Below are positions 26,627 through 34,408 of a DNA stretch of 64,000 nucleotides, piece after piece. The notes beneath the pieces were generated by a model. That model was not told where the DNA came from. It saw nothing but the letters and a program-made list of their open reading frames with translations, and did no database searches. The stretch covers positions 930,001-994,000 of the forward strand of contig NZ_JQMW01000011.1 in assembly GCF_000744935.1 (NCBI RefSeq), written 5' to 3'. Made by a program: the position numbers and the translations under genes. Each line of letters opens with the position of its first letter. Position 1 is the first letter of the stretch. This stretch comes from Clostridium sp. KNHs214. Its GTDB lineage: Bacteria; Bacillota; Clostridia; Clostridiales; Clostridiaceae.

Positions 26627-28000
26627 ATGGACACACTTTCTAGAATAATTAAGGAACAAAGGGAATTCTTTAATTTAGGGATTACTAAAAATATAGATTT
26701 TAGAATAAATGCCTTAGAACATTTAAAAAACTCTATAGAAAATAATGAGACACTTATATTAGATGCTTTAAAAAAAGATTTAAATAAAAATGAAATAGAA
26801 TCATACATGACAGAAATAGGTATATCTTTAGCAGAAATAACCTATATGATAAAAAGCATAAGGAGCTTTTCTAGGGCTAAAAGGGTGCGAACTCCTCTAG
26901 CCTATGTGGGAAGTAGAAGTTATATTGTCCCTGAACCCTTAGGATTAACTCTAGTTATTTCCCCTTGGAATTATCCTTTCCAATTAGCTATAAATCCCCT
27001 TATAGGGAGCATAGCTGCAGGAAACTGCTGTATTGTAAAAACCTCCAGCATGTCTCCTAATACTTCTAATACCATAAAAAAAATAGTAAGTGAAGCTTTT
27101 GAAGATAGACATGTTTATGTGGTGGAAAATTCAAAAGGCATGTCCTCTAGAGTTCTAGAGGAAAAATTTGACTATATTTTCTTTACCGGTTCACCTAATA
27201 TAGGACGAGTTGTAATGGAGGCTGCATCGAAAAATTTAACTCCTGTTACCCTAGAGCTAGGTGGTAAAAGTCCTTGTATAATTCATAATGATGCAGATAT
27301 AAAAAATGCTGCTAAAGGCATATGCTTTGGTAAATTCTCTAATGCTGGACAAACCTGTGTATCACCAGACTATGTGTTAGTACAAGAGGATATTAAAAAT
27401 GTTCTAATAGAGGAAATTAAAAATACACTGGTTCAGTTTTATGGTCAAGATGCTAAAAGCAGTCCTAACTTTGGAAGAATAATAAATGATAAACACTTCA
27501 ATAGATTGAAAAATTTAATTAGTGGACAAGATGTAGTAGTAGGTGGTTATGTAGACGAAAAGGAAAGATTTATATCTCCTACTGTTTTGAATAACGTATC
27601 CTTAGATGCTCCTGTAATGGATGAGGAAATCTTTGGTCCTATATTACCTATAATAGAATATGAAACTCTAAAGGATGCCATAAATATCATAAATGATAAG
27701 CCCAAACCATTAGCCCTATATATCTTCTCATCTTCTAAAGAAGTACAAGACGAAATAGTAAAAAGCACCTCTTCTGGTGGCGTGTGTATAAACGATACTT
27801 TAATCCATATGACCACTAATTATTTACCTTTTGGAGGTGTTGGTGAAAGTGGCATGGGTAGTTATCACGGAAGGGCTTCTTTTGATACCTTCTCTCATAA
27901 TAAGAGCGTTTTAAAAAGCAGCGTATCCATTGATACAAAAGTATATCCACCTTACAACATAACCTTGGATAAAATAAAAAAACTTTTGAAGTTTTTATAA
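26627..28000 (+). CDS. Aldehyde dehydrogenase (class 3-like)
   Basis: This 457-residue NAD(P)-dependent enzyme oxidises aldehydes to acids. It has the short, class 3-type length. Hallmarks are VISPWNYPFQLAINPL (the conserved PWNYP), FFTGSPNIGR, general-base Glu in TLELGGKSPC, catalytic Cys in NAGQTCVSPDY, and EEIFGPILPII. The C-terminus (LKSSVSIDTKVYPPYN, then a short basic helix) resembles class 3 enzymes acting on medium- or long-chain aldehydes and is not clearly a membrane anchor. The physiological aldehyde is not shown. ATG 26627 follows a G-rich site (ACGGGGGGT). The gene is monocistronic and shares a terminator with the convergent DUF503 gene. Confidence 0.93.
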   Translation: MDTLSRIIKEQREFFNLGITKNIDFRINALEHLKNSIENNETLILDALKKDLNKNEIESYMTEIGISLAEITYMIKSIRSFSRAKRVRTPLAYVGSRSYIVPEPLGLTLVISPWNYPFQLAINPLIGSIAAGNCCIVKTSSMSPNTSNTIKKIVSEAFEDRHVYVVENSKGMSSRVLEEKFDYIFFTGSPNIGRVVMEAASKNLTPVTLELGGKSPCIIHNDADIKNAAKGICFGKFSNAGQTCVSPDYVLVQEDIKNVLIEEIKNTLVQFYGQDAKSSPNFGRIINDKHFNRLKNLISGQDVVVGGYVDEKERFISPTVLNNVSLDAPVMDEEIFGPILPIIEYETLKDAINIINDKPKPLALYIFSSSKEVQDEIVKSTSSGGVCINDTLIHMTTNYLPFGGVGESGMGSYHGRASFDTFSHNKSVLKSSVSIDTKVYPPYNITLDKIKKLLKFL

Positions 28001-28033
28001 TAAAACTATTTCTAGAGTCTAATGCTAATGGCA

Positions 28034-28090
28034 AGATAATAATGCCCAATCTTTAATTGAAACATATTAAAGGATTGGGCATTATTATCT
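28034..28090. terminator. Shared bidirectional terminator between aldehyde dehydrogenase and DUF503
   Basis: GATAATAATGCCCAATC and GATTGGGCATTATTATC are exact complements with an additional TTTAAT/ATTAAA inner pair. The stem exceeds 20 bp and lies between convergent genes. Confidence 0.9.
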
Positions 28091-28110
28091 CTTCATAAAA
28101 TATTCCTATA

Positions 28111-28392
28111 CTATAGTATCTCTATTTCGGTTCTCTCCACTATAGCGTCCGTATTACCTTCTATAAAACCTAAAACATTCTGAACCATGCTATTAGCATG
28201 TCTAGTATCGTTACTTACACAAGCAATGCCTAATACTATTGATTTATGGTAATCTTGATTTTCAACCTCCGCAATGGAAACATTATATTTATTGTGAACT
28301 TTTGCAATTAAACTCTTAACTATCATTCTCTTCTCCTTTAAGGAATGAACCCAATTAGCATATAAATATATTTTAGCTGTTCCTATAATCAT
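28111..28392 (-). CDS. DUF503 (YlxP-like) protein
   Basis: This 93-residue protein matches the DUF503/YlxP family end to end (TAKIYLYANWVHSLKEKRMI, SLIAKVHNKYNVSIAEVENQ, ERTEIEIL). YlxP-type proteins are small ferredoxin-fold proteins usually coded near infB/rbfA and thought to assist ribosome-related processes. Here the gene is on its own, so the function is not supported by context. The ATG starts with a normal site, and it is terminated by the shared hairpin. Confidence 0.85.
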   Translation of the reverse strand: MIIGTAKIYLYANWVHSLKEKRMIVKSLIAKVHNKYNVSIAEVENQDYHKSIVLGIACVSNDTRHANSMVQNVLGFIEGNTDAIVERTEIEIL

Positions 28393-28488
28393 AATTTTAC
28401 GCTACTTCTTGTAGCAGTCCCTCCCTTCTGCTATGCCTTGCATACCTGTTTAATTTTTGTTGTAATTTTAAATATTTTTTATACTTCT

Positions 28489-28654
28489 GATTAACCCAGA
28501 AAAAGGTACAGTGCGATGGAATTATGAAATTTCTCCTCCATGACTTGCATAACAGCTCGGAACAATAAATTTAAACAGTTCCTTCGCTTCTTATGAAAGT
28601 CATTCCAGAGAAATTTCATAATTCAATTAATGTAATGATTTTTGTGGAATAATC
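28489..28654 (+). repeat. Family A element, short form (166 bp)
   Basis: Starts GATTAACCCAGAAAAAGG and ends TTTTTGTGGAATAATC. It is the same length as the copies at 4366 and 34057, with scattered substitutions in both termini. Confidence 0.85.
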
Positions 28655-28717
28655 ATACTTCTTAATATAAAATATTTTTCATTTATTATAATTATAACCG
28701 TTTAATATTAAAATAAC

Positions 28718-28805
28718 CTAAAAGAACACCTAAAGCATACCAATAAACACCCTCTTTTCTACTTGACAGAGAGCTGTTCACGACTTGCTCTAGGTGTCTT
28801 TTAAA
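28718..28805 (-). terminator. Hairpin downstream of the 28859 lipoprotein gene
   Basis: TAAAAGAACACCTAAAGCA and TGCTCTAGGTGTCTTTTA are imperfect arms around a 50-base interior, 55 bp beyond the lipoprotein stop. A T run follows on the minus strand. Confidence 0.5.
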
Positions 28806-28858
28806 TTTTATAATTTACACAAAATATATCTTAAAACATAAAAAACTATAAATATTTT

Positions 28859-29416
28859 TTAAACTGGTGCAAATTTATTATACTCACTAATTTTCCACTG
28901 TTCACCTAACATTTCAAGCAATATACTACCTTTTACCTGCAAATTTTCAACAGTATTCTTATCTATATATTTCTTAGAATACTTCATTGTATAAGAAAAT
29001 TTTATACACTCTTCATTATTTACTTCAACTTTATCTTTTTTATCTATTTGTATCTTATCAACCTCAATATAATATTTGCCTTTATAAGCTTTATCGATTC
29101 TACCTACAGCTTCCCTCATTTTCATAAAATCCCCATATGCTTCTTCACTTAAATAGGGTTTAAATTTTTCATTCTCATCCTGGTAAATTTTTTTTACTTT
29201 TTCATAATCTAAACCAATATCTTTTTCTGATTTTTGAACATCTAATTTATCCCCACTTAATATTATTTCTTTATACTTTTCATAATCAGTTTCACTAACT
29301 GTATAGTACTTTTGTAAAAATTCTTTTGTTAATTTAGCTTCCTTTGAACTAGAGCAACCAGCGGCTAGAAACATTATGATAACCACAACACAAATTAAAA
29401 ATATTTTTTTCAACAT
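28859..29416 (-). CDS. Hypothetical lipoprotein
   Basis: A 185-residue exported protein. Its signal peptide ends in the lipobox LAAGC (Cys21), so it should be anchored to the outer face of the membrane. The mature part is highly charged and mostly helical at first (KLTKEFLQKYYTVSETDYEK), then beta-like (YYIEVDKIQIDKKDKVEVNN, KGSILLEMLGEQWKISEYN). The layout recalls NTF2-like lipoproteins of clostridia and the membrane protein at 10322. I do not recognise a named family. It lies 48 bp downstream of the small secreted protein gene on the same strand. Confidence 0.65.
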   Translation of the reverse strand: MLKKIFLICVVVIIMFLAAGCSSSKEAKLTKEFLQKYYTVSETDYEKYKEIILSGDKLDVQKSEKDIGLDYEKVKKIYQDENEKFKPYLSEEAYGDFMKMREAVGRIDKAYKGKYYIEVDKIQIDKKDKVEVNNEECIKFSYTMKYSKKYIDKNTVENLQVKGSILLEMLGEQWKISEYNKFAPV

Positions 29417-29463
29417 AGATACCCCCTATTTACTGCAAACTTTTTAAATCTTATTGATATCTA

Positions 29464-29847
29464 TTATGGAAAAAAGCTCCATCCATCTGGTATCCATGGA
29501 AGATAATAATAACTTTTTAAATTAATAACACTATAACTATCTACATAATCATATTCAAAATTAGTTGAATAATTACCTACATATGCCCCAGTATTCCAAG
29601 TAGTTCTCCCATCACAAACAAAAACTTCACCACAACTACACTGATAAAGAGTCCATGGTCCTAAATATTTATCATTATAAAATGCTTGAACTACTGCTTT
29701 AGCATGAGCCTCGTGTGTACCATATTCAGGACAAATTGCTATTACACACTCCTCTGGTAAATTTGAGATTGTAATAGCTTTAACTGTACCAGATAAACAT
29801 AAAAAACATAAACTAAATACAATTACTTTTTTTATAAAATTTTTCAA
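29464..29847 (-). CDS. Small secreted Cys-containing protein
   Basis: About 127 residues with a signal peptide (KNFIKKVIVFSLCFLCLSG, then TVKA). The mature part has an aromatic-rich C-terminus (SYYYLPWIPDGWSFFP) and four Cys residues in two close pairs (CVIAIC and CSCGEVFVC include these), plausible for disulfides or metal. The start is taken as TTG 29847, six bases after AGGGGGG; the longer frame from 29877 would include that site. I do not recognise the family. It is the first gene on the minus strand below the orphan glycine riboswitch, but about 290 bp and two hairpins away. Confidence 0.55.
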   Translation of the reverse strand: MKNFIKKVIVFSLCFLCLSGTVKAITISNLPEECVIAICPEYGTHEAHAKAVVQAFYNDKYLGPWTLYQCSCGEVFVCDGRTTWNTGAYVGNYSTNFEYDYVDSYSVINLKSYYYLPWIPDGWSFFP

Positions 29848-30019
29848 ATCCAACCCCCCTAATATATTTCCCAACATATATTATCAATATTATACCATTC
29901 ATACATAATACTTCAATATAATTCCCAAAACATTCTTATTATTCAGTAAATTATGAAATCTCCTATTAAATTCTCTCAAAATACAAGTTCTCTTATCAAA
30001 TGCCTTTTATACAAAAAAG

Positions 30020-30052
30020 CATAAAATCCCTTGTGGGTTAAGGGATTTTATG
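30020..30052 (-). terminator. Second hairpin below the glycine riboswitch
   Basis: ATAAAATCCCTT and AAGGGATTTTAT form a 12-bp stem. On the minus strand it runs into GCTTTTTTG, so transcripts from the riboswitch promoter that read through would stop here before reaching the 29847 gene. Confidence 0.8.
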
Positions 30053-30134
30053 TTAGGTAGTTTTATATTATTTTAGGGTAGTTTTATATGAATGTGGGAT
30101 AAATTTGTTTGTTATCTTAAAATATATATAAAAA

Positions 30135-30180
30135 ACAGGGAGTAGTTATAATAGTATACCTATTGCTAACTACTCCCTGT
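30135..30180 (-). terminator. Expression-platform terminator of the glycine riboswitch
   Basis: ACAGGGAGTAGTTA and TAACTACTCCCTGT are perfect arms, with TTTTTTATA after them on the minus strand. The ACAGGG arm is also the 3' strand of the last aptamer stem, so ligand binding should compete with the terminator. Confidence 0.85.
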
Positions 30181-30399
30181 CCTTTTATCTGAAAGTTTCC
30201 TCAAACATATTCTAGTTTAAGTTGCTTCGTTGATGTCCCACTTAAGGGCTCTCTCCAGGGTTGTGTCAGATCATTGTATCAAACCTGAAAGCTTCAATAT
30301 AAATCTATAGCATAATCTATATCTTTCTTCTACGGTTATCCTTATAAAGGATATCTCCAACGACCTTCATCCACCGATATTTAATTTTCTTTAACTTAC
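30178..30399 (-). promoter_or_regulatory. Tandem glycine riboswitch with no gene behind it
   Basis: On the minus strand there are two successive aptamer-like blocks. Block 1 has GGAGATATCC, ACCGTAGAAG and GCTTTCAGG. Block 2 has CCCTGGAGAGAGCCC, AACGAAGCAAC and AACTTTCAGATAAAAGGACAG. These are the conserved strings of tandem glycine aptamers. A terminator follows, then about 70 bases without an ORF, then a second terminator. Glycine cleavage or glycine transporter genes would be expected but are absent. Confidence 0.85.
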
Positions 30400-30405
30400 A
30401 ATTAT

Positions 30406-30434
30406 ATTTTAAGACCTATCTATTAAATAGTCAA
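30406..30434 (-). promoter_or_regulatory. Promoter of the glycine riboswitch RNA
   Basis: On the minus strand: TTGACT (30434-30429), a 17-bp spacer and TAAAAT (30411-30406), which puts the start about 15 bases before the first aptamer. Confidence 0.7.
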
Positions 30435-30550
30435 TAGTTTTTTTCTATTTTCTTTATTATTTTTTCTAATAGTTATTTGTTTAACTATTACCTTATAAAT
30501 ACTTATCTTTATGACAACATTATACTTATTTTTATGACAACATCTTTTCC

Positions 30551-30579
30551 TTGAATAATTAAATTCATTAGAGTATACT
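30551..30579 (+). promoter_or_regulatory. Promoter of the 84-residue protein gene
   Basis: TTGAAT, a 17-bp spacer and TATACT, 70 bp before the ATG at 30649. Two direct repeats TTTATGACAACAT lie just upstream (30508-30545) and could be regulator sites. Confidence 0.55.
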
Positions 30580-30648
30580 TAAGAATGATTATTAATTCAT
30601 AACATTTTAATTAGATTCATAATCTCTAATGGGACAGGAGGATATTTT

Positions 30649-30903
30649 ATGGAAAACAAAGATTGGGAACAAATGGAGTTTGATAGAATTTTTGATTCTG
30701 TATACCAAAATTTAAAGGATCATAGAAGATTAGTTCCTGAGTATTCAATAAAAGATTTAGAAAGTTTTTTAGAAACTTTATATATAAGTGATGGAAACGA
30801 CTGGGATGGCAGAGGTTCTGTTTCAAGTATAAAAAGTAATGCTACCATTGCCGCCTGCGAAACCTTTCTTGCTGAATGGAGAGAAGTTGAAAAAAATAAT
30901 TAG
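30649..30903 (+). CDS. Conserved hypothetical small protein
   Basis: An 84-residue acidic cytoplasmic protein I do not recognise by function. It is largely helical with a central GNDWDGRGSV turn (MEFDRIFDSVYQNLKDHRRL, IKDLESFLETLYISDG, ATIAACETFLAEWREVEK). AGGAGG precedes the ATG at ideal spacing, it has a good promoter, and a perfect hairpin follows the stop. A single-gene unit with such complete signals is likely real and expressed. It has no Cys and no membrane segment. Confidence 0.7.
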   Translation: MENKDWEQMEFDRIFDSVYQNLKDHRRLVPEYSIKDLESFLETLYISDGNDWDGRGSVSSIKSNATIAACETFLAEWREVEKNN

Positions 30904-30910
30904 CGTCTAA

Positions 30911-30943
30911 TAATTAAGGAGTACCGACGGTACTCCTTAATTA
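30911..30943 (+). terminator. Terminator of the 30649 gene
   Basis: TAATTAAGGAGTACC and its exact complement GGTACTCCTTAATTA around GAC, followed by TTTATTTAG, eight bases after the stop. Confidence 0.9.
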
Positions 30944-31018
30944 TTTATTTAGTATTTTACCATATGCTATATATTTTCAATTGTGCATGGTAGCGCTTAC
31001 ACATTGTGTAAAAAAATA

Positions 31019-31906
31019 TTAATCTTCTTTACCTTGAATAAGAATTACTGATAGTACTATAAGTACCATACCTACTATTTGCCACATTTCTAGCTGCTCT
31101 TTAAATATTAAAAATCCAAGTATAGTAGCTATAATAGGCTCTATACTACAAACTATACTCGCCTTACTAGACTCTACATATTGTAACGCCTTTACAAATG
31201 CACCATTTGGTATAACTGTTGCAAAGAAACCTATGGCAATAATATAAAACCAAGCTGTAGGTGACGTTGCATTACTAAATAATACCCATGGTGGTCTAAA
31301 AAACCATAAAAAAACAGCTGCAAATAAGAAAGAGTACACTAAATGAGTTTTATAGTGATACTTATTAGCTCCTATTTTACCCATTACATTTTGAAGAGCA
31401 ACTGTAAATCCTGACATAACTCCAAGTATAATTCCTAAAAAACTTACCTTAAACGCTTCTACATTGTAAGCCCTTACAACTAGCAAACATCCAATTATAG
31501 ATAATATTAAAGCCATTATCTTCTTTTTTGTAAGCTTTTCGTTGAATAAAAATCTAGACATAATCATTACGAATATAGGATTAGTAAAAAGTAAAACAGA
31601 TGCCGTAGCTATACTAGAATACTTAACCGCATAAGTAAAAGTTAAAAACATCCCATCTAAAGTTACTACTCCATATATTAAGAAGAATATTAAACTTTTG
31701 AAGTCAGTCTTAAGATATTTTGGCTCCCTTATTAAAGTATATAACAAATAAAAAATAGCGGCCACAGTAGGTCTTAGAGCTGAAACAGAAAATTCATCAA
31801 AGCCAAGAAGATCTAGTTTCTTTGTAAGCACTCCCATTAGCCCCCAGCATGTTCCACACAATGCCACTAATAGATAACCTTGAACGACTTTTTTAGAATC
31901 CTCCAT
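31019..31906 (-). CDS. EamA-family (DMT) transporter
   Basis: A 295-residue membrane protein with ten predicted helices in two EamA repeats (about 8-140 and 155-290). It carries typical segments such as LVALCGTCWGLMGVLTKKL, SVSALRPTVAAIFYLLYTLI, LFTNPIFVMIMSRFLFNEKL and SSKASIVCSIEPIIATILGF. Members export amino acids or other metabolites by drug/metabolite-type antiport or uniport; the substrate is not visible. It is monocistronic on the minus strand. The ATG follows AAGGAGATGAATAC. Confidence 0.88.
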   Translation of the reverse strand: MEDSKKVVQGYLLVALCGTCWGLMGVLTKKLDLLGFDEFSVSALRPTVAAIFYLLYTLIREPKYLKTDFKSLIFFLIYGVVTLDGMFLTFTYAVKYSSIATASVLLFTNPIFVMIMSRFLFNEKLTKKKIMALILSIIGCLLVVRAYNVEAFKVSFLGIILGVMSGFTVALQNVMGKIGANKYHYKTHLVYSFLFAAVFLWFFRPPWVLFSNATSPTAWFYIIAIGFFATVIPNGAFVKALQYVESSKASIVCSIEPIIATILGFLIFKEQLEMWQIVGMVLIVLSVILIQGKED

Positions 31907-32070
31907 GTATTCATCTCCTTATACAAATTCCACATCATTTTAACATAAACCAACATTTTTTTCAATATAAATTGCCTTTTGAATTCTGGTTAAAGTTTCT
32001 TTAATAGCCACTTGAATTTTTATTTCAGTAACTTTGCATATACTACACTAGCTGTAACAATTTCTTAACA

Positions 32071-32177
32071 AAAAGGAGCTGTTGCACTAAGAATAACTCC
32101 TACAATATATTGTCTTAACTTTAAACTTCCAAAACAATATATTGCATGTGAATTCCTTAATGCAACAGCCCCTTTTT
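32071..32177 (-). terminator. Family D long hairpin, terminator of the YitT gene
   Basis: AAAAGGAGCTGTTGCACTAAG pairs with CTTAATGCAACAGCCCCTTTT in imperfect outer arms, and ACAATATATTGT with CAATATATTGC inside. The architecture matches 10206-10309 and it again starts directly after a minus-strand gene. The rest of 31907-32070 is empty. Confidence 0.75.
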
Positions 32178-32183
32178 TTATTT

Positions 32184-33068
32184 TTATTCCTGTAATGACC
32201 TTGGTTTGCTTTTGATTCCCTTTATCCCAAGATTGCCATAAATCTCACTAACTGTTCCTGCTGTAATAAATGCATTAATTTGTTCCTTTTTAATGAATTC
32301 CATCAAATAAGAAAACTCATTTCTAGTCATCAAACTTTCTATTTCAAACTTGTCCTCATTTCCTAATCCACCTTTGACAGGATATAGCGTCGCACCCCGA
32401 TGCAAATCTTCTATAATAAATTTACGAATCAAGAGGTAATCTTTTGAAATAATACAAACCCTTTTCCTGGAGTTAAATCCTATCATAAAATGGTCTAGTA
32501 CTAACCCATTAATATACGTTCCTAGCAATCCTATGATTACTGTTCTCATATCGTACACAAAAATAGCAGTACAACAAATAATTGCTCCTGAAATAGAGAC
32601 CGATGTACCTAGATCAATATGTAAATATTTATTTACTATTTTAGCCAAAATATCTAATCCGCCAGTGGATGCATTACGCCTAAATAAAATTGTTTGTGAA
32701 AAACTTAAAATAAGTACAAAGCATAATAGATCCAGCCACTGATCCTTCATCAATGATTCTTTCATTGGATATACCTTTTCCAATATGAAAAGCATTGGTG
32801 ATAAAATTAATGCTGAATATATGGTCTTAACACCAAATTCTTTTCCGATAAGAAAGTAAGATAGAATTAATAAAAAAGTATTTATAATAAAAACTAATAC
32901 TGGCAGCGATATTGAAGTAAGCAAATTAATTACAATAGATAAACCCGTAATTGATCCAACAATTAATTTACTTGGAATCAAAAAAAAATGTACGGCTAAT
33001 GCCCCGATAAACATACCGACTGTTAATATTGGTAAATCCTTAATAAAAGACTTCATGGTTTCACTCAT
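32184..33068 (-). CDS. YitT family membrane protein (DUF161 plus DUF2179)
   Basis: A 294-residue protein with five or six N-terminal helices (GMFIGALAVHFFLIPSKLIV, SITGLSIVINLLTSISLPVL) and the family's FRRNASTGGLDILAKIVNKY and GLVLDHFMIGFNSRK. A cytoplasmic DUF2179 domain (about 205-294: ISKDYLLIRKFIIEDLHRGA, TRNEFSYLMEFIKKEQINAF) follows. The DUF2179 fold is thought to bind small molecules; the transported substrate is unknown. GGGGAG precedes the ATG. It is alone in its unit. Confidence 0.88.
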   Translation of the reverse strand: MSETMKSFIKDLPILTVGMFIGALAVHFFLIPSKLIVGSITGLSIVINLLTSISLPVLVFIINTFLLILSYFLIGKEFGVKTIYSALILSPMLFILEKVYPMKESLMKDQWLDLLCFVLILSFSQTILFRRNASTGGLDILAKIVNKYLHIDLGTSVSISGAIICCTAIFVYDMRTVIIGLLGTYINGLVLDHFMIGFNSRKRVCIISKDYLLIRKFIIEDLHRGATLYPVKGGLGNEDKFEIESLMTRNEFSYLMEFIKKEQINAFITAGTVSEIYGNLGIKGIKSKPRSLQE

Positions 33069-33390
33069 TTTTTTCTCCCCTTAAAATTAAAATTAACCTA
33101 ACATACTATTTAATATATAAGCCCCTATGAAAATCTCCTATTTACAATGCCTAACGTAATCCCCCCTATCACTTGCATGCCCCTAATGCTTTCTTAAATT
33201 CCCACTTTCCACTTGCAAATTTATGTTTATTAAATCATTATTGCAGTAAAAAAAGACATTAAAATAGGAAATTAAAGCGTTTATTTAGTATAACTAATCT
33301 AACAAAAAAGGAAAAATTTCTTATGATTAATTTTACCACAAATGCCTGTGCTTTGTACTAATGAATATTAATTTTCTTGGATTAAATCCC
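33069..33390. other. Empty intergenic stretch
   Basis: A/T-rich DNA between YitT and the HD-domain gene. I see no ORF, hairpin or promoter of note apart from the YitT ribosome-binding site at its left edge. Confidence 0.5.
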
Positions 33391-34017
33391 CTAAACATTC
33401 TTTACCTTTTTTATAAAATTTGCTGCATTATTCTTTTCTTCAATTTCTCTTTCTTCATTGTCTCCTCCTCTTCCCAATCTATCACATAAAAAAAGCAGAG
33501 CTATTTCATCTATATCCACTTCTTTAAGCATATTTTGGGGTTCTGCAAAAGGTAACTCTTTTAATATAAATAAAGGCTGCATATGCCATCTAACTAGTTT
33601 ACAAACCTTATATATAAAGCTCTCATCTTGATGAAATTGTTTTAAAAATTCTCTAGCCATTTCTTCACCCACATTATCATGGTTATAGGATGTTATTTTT
33701 CCCTTTCTTATTTTTGTAGTAGGTGCTTTCCCTAAATCATGAAGAAGTGCTGCCCACATAAAAGCTCTTTTATTTTTGCTTTTCTCTTTCATTTCTGCTG
33801 CCTTATCTAAAACGAGCATTGTATGATTCCACACACTTCCTTCCGGATGATACTTAGGAGATTGCATGGTGTCTTTTAAGTTCTTCAACATATTAAAAGG
33901 CACTTCATTAAATAACTGTTCCTTGGAAATTTCTAAAATATATTCTGATGGCTTTTTATCTTCTAATATATGTTTATCTATTTCATTAAACATATTTATT
34001 GTTGTTTTTAAATCCAT
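33391..34017 (-). CDS. HD-domain phosphohydrolase-like protein
   Basis: A 208-residue HD-superfamily protein, close to the HD domains appended to bacterial tRNA nucleotidyltransferases but without the transferase. Metal ligands are the His of HPEGSVWNHTMLVLDKA, the HD pair in ALLHDLGKAPT, the His in SYNHDNVGEEMA, and the final Asp in LLFLCDRLGRGGDNE. The substrate is likely a phosphoester, perhaps a 2',3'-cyclic phosphate or nucleotide; this is inferred from the family. The start is ATG 34017 after GGAGAG; the frame extends six codons upstream through that site. A family A element lies directly upstream. Confidence 0.85.
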   Translation of the reverse strand: MDLKTTINMFNEIDKHILEDKKPSEYILEISKEQLFNEVPFNMLKNLKDTMQSPKYHPEGSVWNHTMLVLDKAAEMKEKSKNKRAFMWAALLHDLGKAPTTKIRKGKITSYNHDNVGEEMAREFLKQFHQDESFIYKVCKLVRWHMQPLFILKELPFAEPQNMLKEVDIDEIALLFLCDRLGRGGDNEEREIEEKNNAANFIKKVKNV

Positions 34018-34056
34018 AATAAACTCTCCATTCATAAATGCTTTATTTTATAAAAT

Positions 34057-34222
34057 GATTAACTCACAATAAACATTACATTACCTGAATTATGAAATTT
34101 TTCTGGAATGACTTGCATAAGAAGTGAAGGAACTGTTTAAATTTATTGTTCCTAGCTATTATGCAAGTCATGGAGGAGAAATTTCATAATTCCACCGCAT
34201 TGTACCTTTTTGTGCTTTAATC
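34057..34222 (-). repeat. Family A element, short form, inverted
   Basis: A 166-bp copy in the opposite orientation to those at 4366 and 28489. It lies 40 bp before the HD gene start, so the promoter of that gene is inside or beyond it. Confidence 0.85.
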
Positions 34223-34276
34223 ATAATATTATTATAACCAGATAAACTAAGTATATCACCTTCATTCTCTACATAT

Positions 34277-34317
34277 AAAAAGATAGTTTGATTTATTCAT
34301 AATCAAGCTATCTTTTT
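34277..34317 (-). terminator. Terminator of the symporter gene
   Basis: AAAAAGATAGTTTGATTTAT and its near-complement AATCAAGCTATCTTTTT, with A/T tracts on both sides, about 90 bp past the symporter stop. Confidence 0.8.
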
Positions 34318-34408
34318 ATATGTTATTAATTCTAATTGTTCATTTTCAATTAATTTGTATTTACTTTTAATTAATCATTATTAATTTTAAACTTTTCATT
34401 CTTCATTC

